Shown: positions 23,901-39,000, numbered from the stretch's first letter. The stretch is 64,000 nt of DNA from Liolophura sinensis (GCF_032854445.1 NC_088301.1:13328281-13392280), one strand, 5' to 3'. The notes: generated from the letters alone by a model not told the origin. A program made the numbers and translations.

Positions 23901-26900
23901 GAACTCAAAGAAATTCACATGTATGGGTTTAAAGACTTGAAGTTTCCTACCACCAAATTACATACTTTAATGAGGGAGTGTAAAGTTATGATGGGACCCA
24001 CTTTATAAATTTTAGGAACATTATTACTGATATTGAATGGTAACACTTGCATAGACAAGGCTGGTATTTGGTGAAATGTCATTGTGAGCTATTTCAAAAT
24101 AATATTAAAAATTCAGCTGTTTTTCTTTTTGGCGGGGAGGGGTGCTAAAAAATCTCCAGGATAACTATGTAAGCCATTCTAGGAAAAAATTTGCCCGCAA
24201 AAAAGTTGATACATAGTTTTGAAAGGTATATTTTGCTTGACTTCCCTTGTTAGACTGGAAAGACTGTTTCACCACATGTATCGGTTTTGAATTCTGTGCA
24301 CTTACATATATCTGAATGTAGAGTAAAGTACGCGTATGACAAATTATTTGTTGCCGTGTCAAAAGATTCAAAGCTAACAGTGCATGTACATGTACACGTG
24401 GAGTGGTATTCTTGTCTAGCCTTATACGAGGAATAATAGTATTGCGAGGAGGTGCAGGCATAGCACTGTTTACATCTGTATTGATTTGCCTTAACTCTGT
24501 GTTCGACAATTAGCCCAGGTGAGGTATGTTAGCTGTGGTTGTATACAGGTGTGAATGTCTCAAGGGCTTGCAGCCAGACACAGGTACATGTAAGAGTTTA
24601 GCAACAGTAGTTTGTAGACAGGGATTAATGAGTGGCCTGCACCTGTCTCATCTCCCCCACCGCCCCGATTTCCTGTCATTCAGTTGAACTGGGCTACCTT
24701 TGCTCACTTGTGCTTTTCTGCATGGCTGAACTTCATTGTCACTCTCAGGTACCTTGGACACTTTGATAAGGTAAACCTGTGTATGTACCTGTGTTTGTGG
24801 CCTACACGACTTCATGACATGTCTAGTTAGAGCTCTATGCATGGCTGACCTACCTGCTTACCCAAGCAGAGAAGATAACGGTTGAATAGAGAAAAGAAAA
24901 AAAAAATCAGCAAAAATCACAAAAAATACTACATGTAGAGAGTATGAAGAAAAAAAAATGTTCTTATGTTTGTCATCAGTTACTGTATTTTTACTACATT
25001 ATTGTGTGCCTTGTAGTGTTGGCTGCCATGGACGTACTCCAGGTTTAGGAGGCAGTAGTTGGAAATCGCTGTATACTGGCACATATACATGTAGATCTTT
25101 ATAGGTATACACATATAAAATGGTGTGGATTTTGCAGAAAGGTGGTTTCATCTGCAACTTGTGGGCTCAATGATCAATATTTCACATGGTACTGCATATT
25201 GTACACGTAGGTTTCTCTTGGCCTTTGATGATGCAGGTGGCAGGTGCTTGAACTCCATGTTTAACCTGGTAGGGATCAGGTGTTTGGAAACTAACATGGT
25301 GTAATACCTGTAGATATGGAGAACTGAGAACAAAACACCCAGTTCTGTTCAGTAGAAGTGGAGACAGGCATAGCAAGCTACTGTTGGGCCAGGGAAACAG
25401 TTTGATTCTGACAGAGCTGGATTGTCTTGAACCTTCCAAACACCAAGTAAAAACTCTATGGTCTGTGTACTGGGTTAGCCTGGTCGGTTTCACAAATCAG
25501 TTATGATTTTGAAATAAAATGTTACGTTTCAAATATGAACGATATATAATTCAATGTTCATCTTTTGGTGAGGTATAAATATGCTCTGCTAGTTCATCGA
25601 TTGATGATCTATTGACCATCTTGATAAAATGTTTCTTGTTCACCAAACATATAAGCTAAATAAGCTAAAGTGTTGGCATCTAAAGAAGTATTTTGAGGCC
25701 TGTAAGTGCTTTTGAAGGCACATTGCTACATATAGTATCAAACTGTTGGGTAAGTACAGTAATAACTTAACCACAAAACAAAGCAAAAACAAGCTAGAAT
25801 AAATATGGTTGTCAAAAACAGTGTACCTGTACCTAAACAATCCCGGGATATGTCAGTGTGTCCACAACTGTCTGGCTCAAATGAAATCGTGTGCCTTGTA
25901 CATGCCCACACAGGTGACCGGAGTCTGTTATGCCTACTCGGGTGTCTTGTTCATGCCCACTTGGATGCCTTGTTCATGCCCACTCAGGTGACTGGAGTCT
26001 ATTATGCCTACTCGGGTGTCTTGTTCATGTTAACTCAGCAGTCTGGTGGACGTTTTCTTGGGCATCCGGTACATGTACGTGCAATTCTTGGATATCTCCC
26101 AGTTTTTAACTGGCAGCACTTAGTGCAGAGTGAGACATTTATTTTATTTTATTCGATTGGTGTTTTACGCCATACTCCGAATATTTCACTTATACGACAG
26201 CGGCCAGCATTATGGTGGGAGGAGACCGGGGAGGGCCAGGGGGAACCCACAACCATCCGCTGGTTGCTGGCAGACCTTCCAACTTACCACAGGAGAGGAA
26301 GCCAGCATGAGCTTGAGAGAGTGAGACATATGCACAAGTATGCACACTGTGACCTCAATTATCCCCTTTTCTCAAACATATGTACTGTAATTCTTCAACT
26401 TTTTCGCATGTTTGCAATGCGTTTATGGAAGCATATTCTTAAGGCTTTATCCTTGGTAGACTGGTAAGATTATACTTTTTGTGAAGCCCTGAAATTATTG
26501 TGAAGCCAATCCAACCAATGTAGTTTGGTCTCCAAAATGTAATAACAAATGTGCATAAATTCCAATGAACGTTGCTCTTTCAACTAAGAAATGGTTGAGG
26601 AATTGGGGTAACCCATGCCTATAGTTTATGTACAAGTACATGTACACGTGTTGTAAAATTTAATCTGCCTCGATGACTAGCACTGTGGTAAAGGCAGCAG
26701 TAACAGGAGCATCAATCATGTCCATACAGATTCATCAGTATTTATGGATTTGTGAATCAGAACATGTTTGCAACTGAACCTGCAGAAGTTCAGAATGCAC
26801 ATGTGTAATGGTTGTTCAGCCTCTCCGTGTTGCAGACACGTAATGGTATGCCAGTTACCCTGTGTGGGAATGGTTCATTTTGAAAACTTTTTTCATTTTG

Positions 26901-26977
26901 GTTCATTTTGTACTTTGAATATTTCTTATAATTAGATACTTCACACACACACATACACACACATATATGTATGTATG

Positions 26978-27013
<36 letters not shown>

Positions 27014-30000
27014 CCTATAAATGTATAGGCCACTTCTCATGTCATCAACAAACTTTCGGTTTACTCAAGTGTTTTTAACAAAAGAAAAATAGAAAGTGAC
27101 CCTAGAAAGCTTTTTTACCGGCAGATAAGAAAGCTTGTTTACTAACATATATAAGTAGCACAGAAAGCAGAAATTACCTGTCTCTCTCTCTTTTGGAAGG
27201 TAAAGATACATGCATGCACGCACATTCAACCATGTGAGAAAAGAGACACCTTATTCCTGTTAAACTTACATGTATGTTGGCAGAAAGAAGCTGACAAGAT
27301 GTCCACAAAAAGTAGAAGAATGAAGTATTCAGGTTTCTGTGAGCATGCATGTACATTCTGCTGGAGATATCATACTTTGGCTGATAAATGTCAGAACAAG
27401 GGGTTGGGTCCTATGGTGGCTCCTGTCTGAAACTGAATTGCAGGTATGAGGGCCAGTGTCTGAAACTGAAGTATGTGCTCGTGTCCGAAACAGAACTAAC
27501 GGTGATCTTGATTTTACTATAAATCACCTGTGATTTCATAGTGGCTTTCAGCATTTAATTTTCTGTGTACAGAAGGTGATATATTGGTGGAAATTGCGTG
27601 AGATTATTTGAATTAAAATTACTTTTTGCTGTTTCACCAACTCTGTACAGCAGTGATTAGTGGGTGAAAATATGAGATATGCGTTCCTGCTTCAAATTGT
27701 AGCCCAGTCATTCCTATGGTGCAGTGTGGTCTACATTTAGTTTTCCTCATGGTTTACATCATGTTGTTGTTGCTCTATGCTATTTAAGAATTCCTCTAGC
27801 CAGTTGACACATCAGTGTTACTGTCTATTCCTATTTCCTGGTCATCATGATCAGAATTCTAATATTGTGATTAAAATTATTTGTACTTCTCTGGATCTAG
27901 AATGTTGAGTTAAACCCTGTAAATCATTCATCAATTCAGTCATTCCTATGGATTTACTCTTGGCCACTGACAATATCAATTTAAAGTATATAGCAACTTG
28001 AAACACTGTGCATTTGGAAACCCAAGTTTGTCAGGTGCTTTTTATTTCGTTTTGCTAGGATCAGAATATATGTACATGTAATATGAAACTGAATTAACAG
28101 TCGCGTCCCATCTATGCTTGTAGAAAAACCAATACTTGTTCAACCTTATGATGCAGACTTCTCATTGTCATCGTAGGTGTCAAAACATGTTATCATGTTC
28201 TGTTTCGAAACGGTTGATCCTAAATGGGGAGAGGATGGGTCACTTGCTAATAATCTTCTCAGATAGCCTTATTTCAGTGAGCCAACGTGATAAAAAGATG
28301 TACAGTACAGCAACATTCAGACTGCTCAGCCACCAGGAGACAGTTCTGAGTGATGTAATAGGAACACTGTTGAAAGCCAAGCAAAAAAGGACATACTTCT
28401 CACCATCGCCTGATTTTTTTTTTAAGATTTAGCATTTAGTTTACCATTTTCTTTTCTTTTTTTTCTTTTTTTAATTTATTTTCTTATTTGTTTATTTATT
28501 TTTTATACATCCATTCTGTGTATCTTTGAGTTTCTCTGGGATTTTGATCCAAAATACAAATATGTGTACATACAGAATTTATTAAGTACATGTAGTTCTT
28601 AATTTCTTCAAAATCATAATTTTATCAGAATCAATGGCTACATGTATCAAGATCCCTTCCTTTGAAATGGACTGCAATCAAATTCTCTAGTTACATGTGT
28701 TCTACTAGGTTTTGTCACACCACATATTTTGATAGAGGACTTTTTATCATATTTCAGTTAAAATAAATGCAAACAGATATATACAGTTAGTTCATTAGTT
28801 ATATGTATACATGCGAGTGTATATATTTTTAATGAGAATTGTCTGGTGGGATTGAGGCATTGAATGTGTGTGGCCTGTAAGCTAAATCCAAACAGGGAGG
28901 CTCATCTTAGTTACTGCGGCTGGTCCACCATCATGAACCTGCCAGCCTTCGCATCAACCGCCTGCTTATTCCAAGGTGGGGAATTATTGATTTCAGAGCC
29001 AGCCAACTCTAACCTCCCTATTTGGCCCATAATGGACTGGTCCTCCAGCTTTAAGCCTCCTTCAGAAGAGGCCACTTGACAATAGTCTGAGGTTGAAGTC
29101 AGAGCTGTAACTAAATGAATGTGCATGTGCAAACTTGGTGCTTCCACTGTAGCATAGTCCTATTGATCTTGTGTTTGGTTAAAATAAACTGGTCTGTGTC
29201 CTTTCACCCCTGCCGCCTGTCCTACCCGTGGGTTGAGAATAGACACCTCCAAGATTTATGATGCCTGTGGTCTTGGGTATGGTAGTTCAAATCTGAGTCC
29301 ATTGGAAAAAAAAAAACAAAAAGTTTTGTACATGTGTAGCGGATGTGGGCATTTCAACATCCACTCTTGAGTAAATTCGTGCAACCAAGGTAATCTGTCA
29401 CGTGCCTTAAAATATTGAAATTGTTAGTAAAAGTGAAGTATGAAATGTGTACACGTGTACAGACATTGGAAAAATACAGGCTGAGAAAGATTAGAATGCT
29501 TTCAAAAAAGAAAATATGGAGTAGACATGGCCTGATGAGTAAAATGCACGGCTCGTCAGCAATAGGAACAGGTTCATTTCTGGCCCTGGACAGGGAATGG
29601 TTAAACTCCCCAGTTCATTGTTTGTGGATCCTTTGTGACTACTGTATGAGATCCAGTTGAAATTATGCGATTTATTGATATTTTAACCATATTTACAAGA
29701 CAACAGTGTCTACATGTATATCTTGCAAGCAAATTCAGAGAAATTATATTTGCTTGATATTGTCTGCCAGTGTATGCCTTTTAACATCTTCTGGTTTGTC
29801 CCTTATTTCAACTGTACATTGACGTATTGTACAATGTATAATCTGGGTTCTGTTTCGACAGTCCGTTGATATGTTAGTGATACTCCTGGGCATGGCTCTG
29901 TTTTAGGGGGCCTTTTTGACGTTTCTGTGGTTTGGCCTGGGCTCTGCTCTGTTTCAACTGTGACATTTTGGTGTGATCTGGATTCTGCTCTGTTTAAGCT

Positions 30001-33000
30001 TTCTGTTGGCGCTTTGGTTGTATGTCCTGGGATGTTCTCTGTTTCAGCTTTCTGTTGACATTTCCGTTGCATCTCTTAGCCTCTACTCCATTTCAGCAGT
30101 GTGTTGACTTTTTGGTTGTATCTCTTGGATTTTGCTCTGTTTCAGCTGTCTGTTGGCGTTTTGGTTGTATCTCTTGGATTCTGTTCTGTTTCAGCTGTCT
30201 TGGCATTTTGGTTGTATCTCTTGGATTCTTTTTTGTTGGCGTTTTGGTTGTATCTCTTGCATTGTGCGCTGTTTCAGGTGTCTGTTGGCATTTTGATTGT
30301 ATCTCTTGGATTCTGCTCTGTTTCAGCAGTCTGTTAGCGTTTGGTTGTATCTCTTGTATTGTGCGCTGTTTCAGGTGTCTGTTGGCATTTGGTTGTATCT
30401 CTTGGATTCTGCTCTGTTTCAGCTTTTTGTTGGTGTTTTGCTTGTATCTCTTGTATTGTGCGCTGTTTCAGCTGTCTGTTGGCGTTTTGGTTGTATCTCT
30501 TGTATTGTGCGCTGTTTCAGCTGTCTGTTGATATTTTGATGGCATCTCTTGGATTTTGCTGCTTCAGCTATCTGTTGACATTTTGGTTGCATCTTTTTTT
30601 TTTTCGGTTTCCGCTACATGTATCTCTTATGTATAGCACACAGACTTAACATAAATAACTGTCCTCTCACCCTAAGCTAATGTAATATTTAGTGAAGATC
30701 AGATTAAAACCTAATTAAAACATACATGTAGCCTTGGTTATTCGAATAGACAGTGAACTTTTCCTCTGATGTTAATGTTAGGTGTATTAACATTTTCACT
30801 ATGAGTAAATTCCTGTGTACCTGTATGGTACGGTTGTGTATTATTGAATGCATTAGAGACACATCTCCCACACTGAAACACACTTCATAACAACATGAAT
30901 TTCAGTGTAGCATGCTCACTAATGTATCCCCCGAATCGAAGTAATTAAACACATCTTATTCTGTACACATTTTCAAATGTTTCATGAAGAAAACCTTCAG
31001 ATTTTGTACATGTATTTCCTTTGCACTCAGAGGCTTGATTATTACGTCATAATTCAATGGAAACCATGATATTATGCAGATTTGGTTTACACCTAACATC
31101 CAGCAAGACACTATATATACTTATATGTGTCATAGACTAACAGATTTCGTACAACGCTCTTCACTTATAACATGGTAGGCAGATTTCTCCCTCAACAACA
31201 GCCTTTTAATGACGGAGAGGTGTTAATTAGAACATGGAGTAGATTGTCTAGATTTTTCAGTTGAAGGCAAAAGCTGACCTCATTGGTTATGTTCACTGTA
31301 CATGTATGGTCCATGCTTTTCATATCAAATACTTGTACATGTACACACTCTGTAGCTTTTATGCAGATGAGTTATTATTCATCTACATGTAAGGTAACAG
31401 GAGAAGAGAACTCCTGACTCTTCCAGATAGTTTTCACCTAATTTCTGTCATAGTGTACAGTCCATGTTTTCATGTAGCATGTTCGCCTATACATGTATCT
31501 TAAACAGAAGCATAATATTTTGTTGTTGGGGGCTTTTATCTGGTGCTTACACTGTAAATCACTGGGAGACCCAGCTCTACTTCTCATTGAGCACCCTGGC
31601 CCATGACCTGCTGGTCACGTGATCACAGTTGCAGGCAGTGTAGACCAGTCCATATGCTGAGGCAGGAAAAAAAACAAAGGGGTGATCACGCTGGCTTGTC
31701 TTCAAATGCAGTGAGATCTGATACTAAAACCCAGTATTTAGTGAATACTTTGTTTTGTGTTCAGCTAAATACAGCCTGTTACAGTTTTCATGATATTTTT
31801 TGTGTGGTAGATATTTTAGTCTGGATGGAGTAAGTGTCCCCCTCACCCCTTGTCAATGTGTTTGAGTTAGAACAGCCCTGAGTTCCCCACAGCAGCCATG
31901 GTTAGGCTAACTTGATGTGGCTTGTGGATTCTACAATTCTAGATCCACTGAACATACCAGGAATAGCTGAGTACAGACATATTAAACCCCCTTAGCCCTG
32001 TCTTCAACACTACAGAAAAGTGGCTGATAATACAGATATAAGGGAGATGGACAAAAGCACGCTTTCAATAAGTCTGTCGTCCAGATGGTATATCATATCT
32101 TGAAATCTGCATGTTATTCGTCATGAAATAAAGTTGTTTCATGGTTTTAATTTTTTTTTCCCTGTTGGAAATTTGCAATATGATTCTTCCAAAATTGTTC
32201 AAATTTTATTAATAATATAAATATACACACACTATGGAAAAAAAAAAAAGAAAAAAAAAATGTTGATCATTTGGTATTGTTGCATATCAGCCTAACTGTT
32301 GATTTGCAATGTACATGTATGAAATGGATGCGAAGAATTGTATTCTTTTTGTTTATTCACTAGGTATATGTAAAACATAACTGAATCATAAATATATATA
32401 TATATTTATCAGTTTTGAGTTTTTTGGATGGACAAGCTCCTTTCTCCAGATTGACAGTGTCACTTGCAGATATGTGAGGCAGTGGTTAAATGTAGTTTTA
32501 AAACATATAGGTCTGCTATTCATGTACATTTCTGAACGTATGTCATTGGAAACGAAATACCATAATCCAATTTCTGTAGGTGGATGTAAAGTTGCATGTG
32601 TTTTGGGGAGAACCTGTCTGGCGCCTGTGGTCGTTGGCACAGTCTTTCTGCCTATATGTTGAAGATATCTGTCACACTTAAAAAACTTTGTCAGTAACTA
32701 GATGTGTAGGCAAATACTGGTGGTTCACCCTGAGCACTCTGGTTTCCTCATGGGTTACTAGTTTGCTTCAGGAGCGATAGATCCAGGGTCAAACCTGGGT
32801 CGAGTCACACTTTAGACCTTAAAAGAGGAAGTTGTAGCTTCCGGGCTTGGCATTAAGCATAAATAGAGCAACAATTGGTTGACCAGTATCAGTATAATGG
32901 CTTGGGTCGGGCGGCTTACTTGTCTTCGGTAAGTCGTCTCAGTGAAGCAGCACTAGATAAAACAGCGGTGGAAATCCGTCCTGCAACAAGGAGGCACATT

Positions 33001-36000
33001 ACATGTGATCTCCTTTATCGTCATATGCTTGTAAAATTGTTCAGTACGACGTTAAACCTCAAGCACTCACTTACGGGTTAGTGACCTTCACTGTATAAGT
33101 GAAAAGTGATTGACTTCACTGTGCTAATGTATACTATATTTTGGATCTCATATTCTGTAATGAATCCACAGACTTTGAAATGTTTGAAATCTATCACCAT
33201 AATAAGCTGTTTGTCAGGAAATATAGACATCAAGTTTGCAGTGATAAATTTTAAGAGTTGTAGTCTCCACCTGTATAAAGGCTGTTGACAGATTTGTTTG
33301 TATACAAATAATGATGATGTACAGTATACGGTTCTGCTGAGGAGAAATTAATTGTACATGAATAGTCTGTTACTGTGTAGTAACAGTGCATGACCCATGT
33401 ATCATTCACATTTACAATTAGCTAGCTGGTAGTGTACATGTACACGTGTTAATGGATGTTGGAACTAAAGTTCTGGATGGAATAATAAGGCTGCAGACTG
33501 GTAGTTTGACATTATTATGTCCCTTTGCTGCTGGGCTAACATGTGTATGTGCATCCATTGTGAGAGCCTAGAGAATTGGGGAGGGTGAGAGGTGCCTCCC
33601 TCTTCTCCCCCCCCCCCCCCCCCCCCTCCCATTTCGCAACCTCTCCCCTCTGCTCCCTGACTGGGGTGTTGAGGCTGTTTTTTTGGGGTGATAGGAAACC
33701 CTGAGAGGGCCTGTAGACAGAGGGAGTGGAGACACACTGCCCTGTGTTCACAGTGCTGGCCTCCTGATAGACATGACCAATCAATAAGTGGCTCCTGCTG
33801 TGTTTCTAAGTGGAGCAGTTCTACTACAGAGCATGTACAGATATGTGGAGGTTGTCTTCTGACAATAAAAGATCAGGTCTTACCTAAGCATTACTCCAAT
33901 GCAATGCTCTCATACTTGAGCATCTATCTGATTTTGCTGCCTCTTTGTGAAAAAAATTTTAAGCTAGACAAGTGGGAAAAGATATACACAAATAAACATT
34001 GTTATGTGTTCATTCTCTAATTTGTGTTTTGTGTGAACTGACTGTGAACTCCTAAGCCGTAGTTCGTCTAGCTCACAGTAGCTGGTATTTGGATATATGG
34101 TTACGGGACATGCAGCTTTGCATAGGAACTCCCCCCTCCCCCTCAACAACCCCCACCCCCCACACACATTCTCCCTGTATTCCAACCACCTTAATTCTGC
34201 TTACTTCAGTGAAAAATTACATACATCTATGTGTATCTTCTCTTAGAAACACATGAAACAGCTATGTACATACTGCACTGTGATATTGGATAGTTTTAAG
34301 GGTATCAGGAAATCTTGCAGCTGTGGTCTGGAGAGTTTAGAACGAATTGAGCAGTGGGGACTGTGTAGTCCTACCTGTGGGGTTGTAAGCTCATCTCCTA
34401 TACCTGTAAATAGACATGCACATCAAAGTCTCACCGTCTGGCACCTGAAATTGTGTGATAACGACATGCCTACAAGTAGGCGGAAATCCATATATCTCAT
34501 AGTAATATAGGACGCATAAATAATCAGGTATTTCAGAGGTTACAAATTTCTTTCAGATTTTCATAACATTTTCAGGAATTTCAAATTCCTTGTTGCTGAG
34601 AGGTTGTGTCTCGGTATTGCAATATATTACACTAGGAAAAAAGGTTACGAGAAAACTAAGATCATCATTGCATTCTAAAATACCCACTTACAACAGAAGA
34701 CTTAACTCTCTTCTTCAGCTGCCTTTGTATATAAGAGAAATGCTGATGAGTATAGCCTAAAACACCAATGAAATAAATATTACCTCTTTTTTTGATATGA
34801 TTAAAGGTGAAGAATATGTAAAGACAGGGGTGATAGTCCTAAACTTAAATGTTACATGCACTGGAATCGTAGCTGACCATAATGGTTGATATAAGCATGG
34901 TCCTTGTTGACAGTTTCGTTATATGGCTGTGTGATTCAGATGCTTGTTTTTCCATCACCGAACACTCCTGGTATTGGTTCAATCCCAGCCGTATGTATAA
35001 AATGTTCCACATTCCCCTGCCGCCCTGTTTTAATGGAACCTTAGAAGCATAAGTTTTATCGGCTGACAGCATTGGTAGGGCTGTTAATGTAGTCTTACAC
35101 GAAGTTTGCTGTAAACTGCTTTCCCTCCTCCAGTAGTACATCTCCTTTCCACTCACTCTGTGCATGGAAATGTTGATTTTGAGTGACTAGCGTGCTAGCC
35201 CCTCACCAATGTGACTGCTATGAGTTCAAGTCCAGTTCATGTAGACACTTCCTGTCTGGAAAATCTGCTTGCAAAGAGCAGATGGCTGTGGGTTTCCTCC
35301 CACCAAAATGTTGTCAGCTGCTGTGTAAATGAAGTTGTCCTGAGTACACCAATCAAATAATGAGGCATTCAACATCACATCTCAAGGGATTTTAAGTCAT
35401 TATTTTTCATGAAACTATAAGTGTAATGTAATGAGAACTACATGTACATGCATGCTGTCACATAGATATGTTGCATTTCAAAAATGTCATGTAAAATTTA
35501 TCACCATTGTGAAAAATTAATTCTCATGTTTTCGTTAGTGAAAAAGCTTTTTAGTCACATTGAAACTTGATTTTGTATCATGATCATGCCAGCTGAAAAG
35601 TTGAAGGATCCTCTCTTTGATACAGTAACGCTCTGTTTGTCCTTATATAATAAAGTCTTGACGCCGTTGATTCTCATTTCAGGGGTTTGTAAATCCTGGA
35701 GGCTATGGGGTAAATGGAATGGCACATGTAAGTACTTCATACTGTTCATCAGTTTCATTTCTCTCTAGTTCTTTTTTTCGTTGTGGTTTGCCATTTAGAT
35801 TTTACAGGGACAAAGTCTAAAAGCACACATGCAGGTTAATATCACACTAGGTATTTGTGATGAGACATGAATTATCACACAGTGAAGAGGAGTGACCAGG
35901 TACCAGTTATCACACAGAGGGTATGTGTGACCAAATATGTGTACCAATTGGTAGACTGTGTGTGTGTGTGACCTGATACCAATGATCACACAGTGGGTGT

Positions 36001-39000
36001 GTGTATGACCAGATACCAGTTATCACACTGTGGGTATATGTGACCAGGTACTAGTGATCACACTGTGTGTGTGTGCCTGTGTGTGTGTGTGTGTGTGTGT
36101 GCAGACACCGACTATCACACTGTGTTTGTATGTATCTTTGTCCAGACACCATGTATGTATGACTAGGTACAAATTATGGCGTTAGGGTTATGTGCTGAGA
36201 GTCAGAGATACAGTAGGGAGACACAGATGCAGATTGAAGATCATACCTAGACAGAAAGACAAATTTGAATATGAAAGCAAATCTTTAGAGGGACATGCAT
36301 GGACATAATGGTGTCATTTGGAATGTAATCTGGACCGTAATGTCCTTGACAGTTTGTATACCCACAGGGAATAACAAGCTTGTGTATGTACATTGTGTCA
36401 TATTAAATCTGGAGAAAACAACCTTGAGCATGGAGTACCATTAAAGCTTTGGAAGCAGAGGTTGGGTTGCAAGCCTAGAAATCAGCAGCAGAACAAAGGC
36501 AGTGCCCTGCAACAAATACTATTTGATACAGGACAAACTTGTGGTGTATATAATGTGAAAACTTGTTTTTAATAACATAAATACGTGTAGCGGGAAGATT
36601 TGATATACTCTGCAGCAACATAAGAATAATTGTGTATCATCTGTAATGAAACATATGGCATGAAATGTTTAAGTTCAGGTGCAAAATGGAGTGAGATAGG
36701 TGTGTGCACATGCTCCAAGAATTAAGAAGGAAATAGTACGTTTGAATGTAGGTAGAATTAGCTGTTGATCAGCACAGTACATTTACCTGTGGATCACTCT
36801 GTTTATTAAGCAGCCTATAAAGCCAATGTACATTACAGGTGTATGTATGTCCACATGGTTTCTGTTCATCTCTACCTTTGTTCATTCAAGTTGTATGGAG
36901 ATGAAAACATACATGTACTGTATACATGGATTTTAGAGTCCACTTTTCCAGGTAGTAGATTTTCTAATTGACAGTTAAAATAAAAAGTTGAATGTGACAT
37001 GGAACTGTTGTGATTCAGCAAACAATTATAAAATTGTTTTTAAAATATTTTTTGTGTTGGGTCAGTGAAAATTACTGGAATCATTTTGTCACCTTGTCAA
37101 GCCCATTGCTTGTCTTAACAGTTTTGGATTTGTTGAAGTTAAAGAAAGCTAAAATATGAAGTGAGGTTCATCATACAGACAACTGAGAAATATGCGTAAA
37201 AATACTTTCATTTGTTTTTTTGGGTTTTTTTTAAAGTTTTTTAAGAAAGTTGAAAGGCATTCAAATATTTGAAACTATGGTGGGCTGTATGAGCCATACT
37301 GATGGTATGTAGGAACTCTGACGTCCCCTTTTCTCCTGGATGTTCACCAGAAGGAAGGAATTTTTGGGAACATTATTTAAGTAATCTTTCACTCATGGGC
37401 AAAAAGAGTTATTTCAACATTCAATGTTGTGACAGAGTTGAAAAAAATTTGCTGTGACATCAGAGTTCCTAACCTCTAATAGTATGGACCATAAAACTCA
37501 CCTTAGAATTCGAATATTTGAGAGCCCTTAACTCTTTTCACAAAAATCTAAAAAGATTTTTTATAGTTTAAGTGGCCTATTTAGTGATGCCTGCTTTGAT
37601 TTTTAGAGGTCTCTTTTTTCAAACATGTGAACAATTAAATCATGCGAACTTTCTCCGGTCAATAAATCTGCTAACTTAAGTTAATAAAACTTTGTGCTTA
37701 ATCTTTAAAGATGTCACCTGATAACAAAAACAAAAACAAAAAAGATGACTCATGGATTGGAATGGCTTTGGCTTTGGTTGATGTTGAGGAATTAGATGGT
37801 TGAAGATACATGCAGGTTATGGGCATTTTCCAATGTACATTCTATAAAAGCAGAAAGTACATGTACACTGCAGATATTGTGCTATCAAGTCAGGGTGCAT
37901 TGTACTTTAATCACTTGTAGTGTGTCCATATCACATGTAAATTTTGCAAAACAAACAAAGTGGAGACATGATTAATATGTATCTTTACCCATAGTCCGTC
38001 TGCTGTATATCGAGCCTGAACGAAACTATTGACTGACAATCTTGGTCAGATGTCAAAGGGGGATAACTGTGTATCTGACTTCAGAAGACAGCCATGCTTA
38101 ATACTGGAGATCAATACTGCATTTGTGGTGCATAAACTGATTCATAGAGCTGTGGTACAATGAAGTTTTGCCATCATGTACCATTGACAAAATACAATAA
38201 AATTGATATTATTTTAGTAATATGAGACTTCTACTTTTGTAATGTACATGGATGTTGGCAATTATCATTTGTTGGCAGACACCAGATCACTTCTGTGTAA
38301 TTACATGTACACAAGTCCTTCAGTATACATTTATTTACAGTGGATATAATTGACCCATTTTTAAGTAACCCAGAAATGAACGTGTCTTCATCCCTGAGTA
38401 AAAAACACCAACATGTAATGCTCTAAAGCAGGTGAGAGACAATGACCAAAGATGTGTGGATGTGGACAGTGGGAAATTCCACTGCGGGTTTCACACAATG
38501 GATACTTGGGCTTATTGGTGTATGGCCTTCCACTTGCGTTTCTCAAAATATTCTGTTGTAATAAATTGATTTGTGAAAAGGGAGAGTACATTTATTCTCA
38601 GTCGTGTCCATGGCTACTACAGTAAATAGACATGTGGCTCATCAGAAAGGCCATTTTCACCTGTGTACAGGGAAGTCTGTGTTTCCTCAACCTATTAGCA
38701 TTTGAAAGAAAAACTTTCAGTGTAGTGTATGCACATTTTTAAGTTGATTTTGAAGACAAAACTACATTGGTGGGATTGGTCAGTTTCAGTATAATTTTAT
38801 CACTTAACCTAGAATAATGCCTTCAGAATATGCTTGAATAAAGACCTTGTAAACATGCAAAATGGTTGAAGAATTACAGTTATAAGGCTGTCTCATTTGG
38901 GTTCTCAAATGATGGTATAGGTTTCCACAAGTCTACTGCAGCTATTGTTATTAGTGACTTTCTGTTGCGGTTCATTGTTTGACTTGATACATCTAAATTA

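Larger units (their letters stand above)
22987..35682. other. SSBP intron 4a
   Basis: A 12.7-kb intron up to the 45-nt exon. It holds SINE fragments (23255-23290, 26139-26323, 32758-33072, 34725-34780, 35178-35362), a MITE (26382-26611), tandem arrays at 25888-26030 and 29846-30598, simple (ca/ta)n at 26943-27013 and a polyC run at 33608-33626. No nested coding gene is supported. Confidence 0.65.

Noticed and set aside
25805-26467. 220-codon plus-strand open frame, the longest in the window
   Set aside because: It runs through a minisatellite, an inverted SINE and part of a MITE, with no consistent protein character.
30022-30649. Set of Leu/Val/Cys-rich frames up to 169 codons resembling membrane segments
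   Set aside because: All derive from the 49-bp tandem array; hydrophobicity comes from the T-rich unit.
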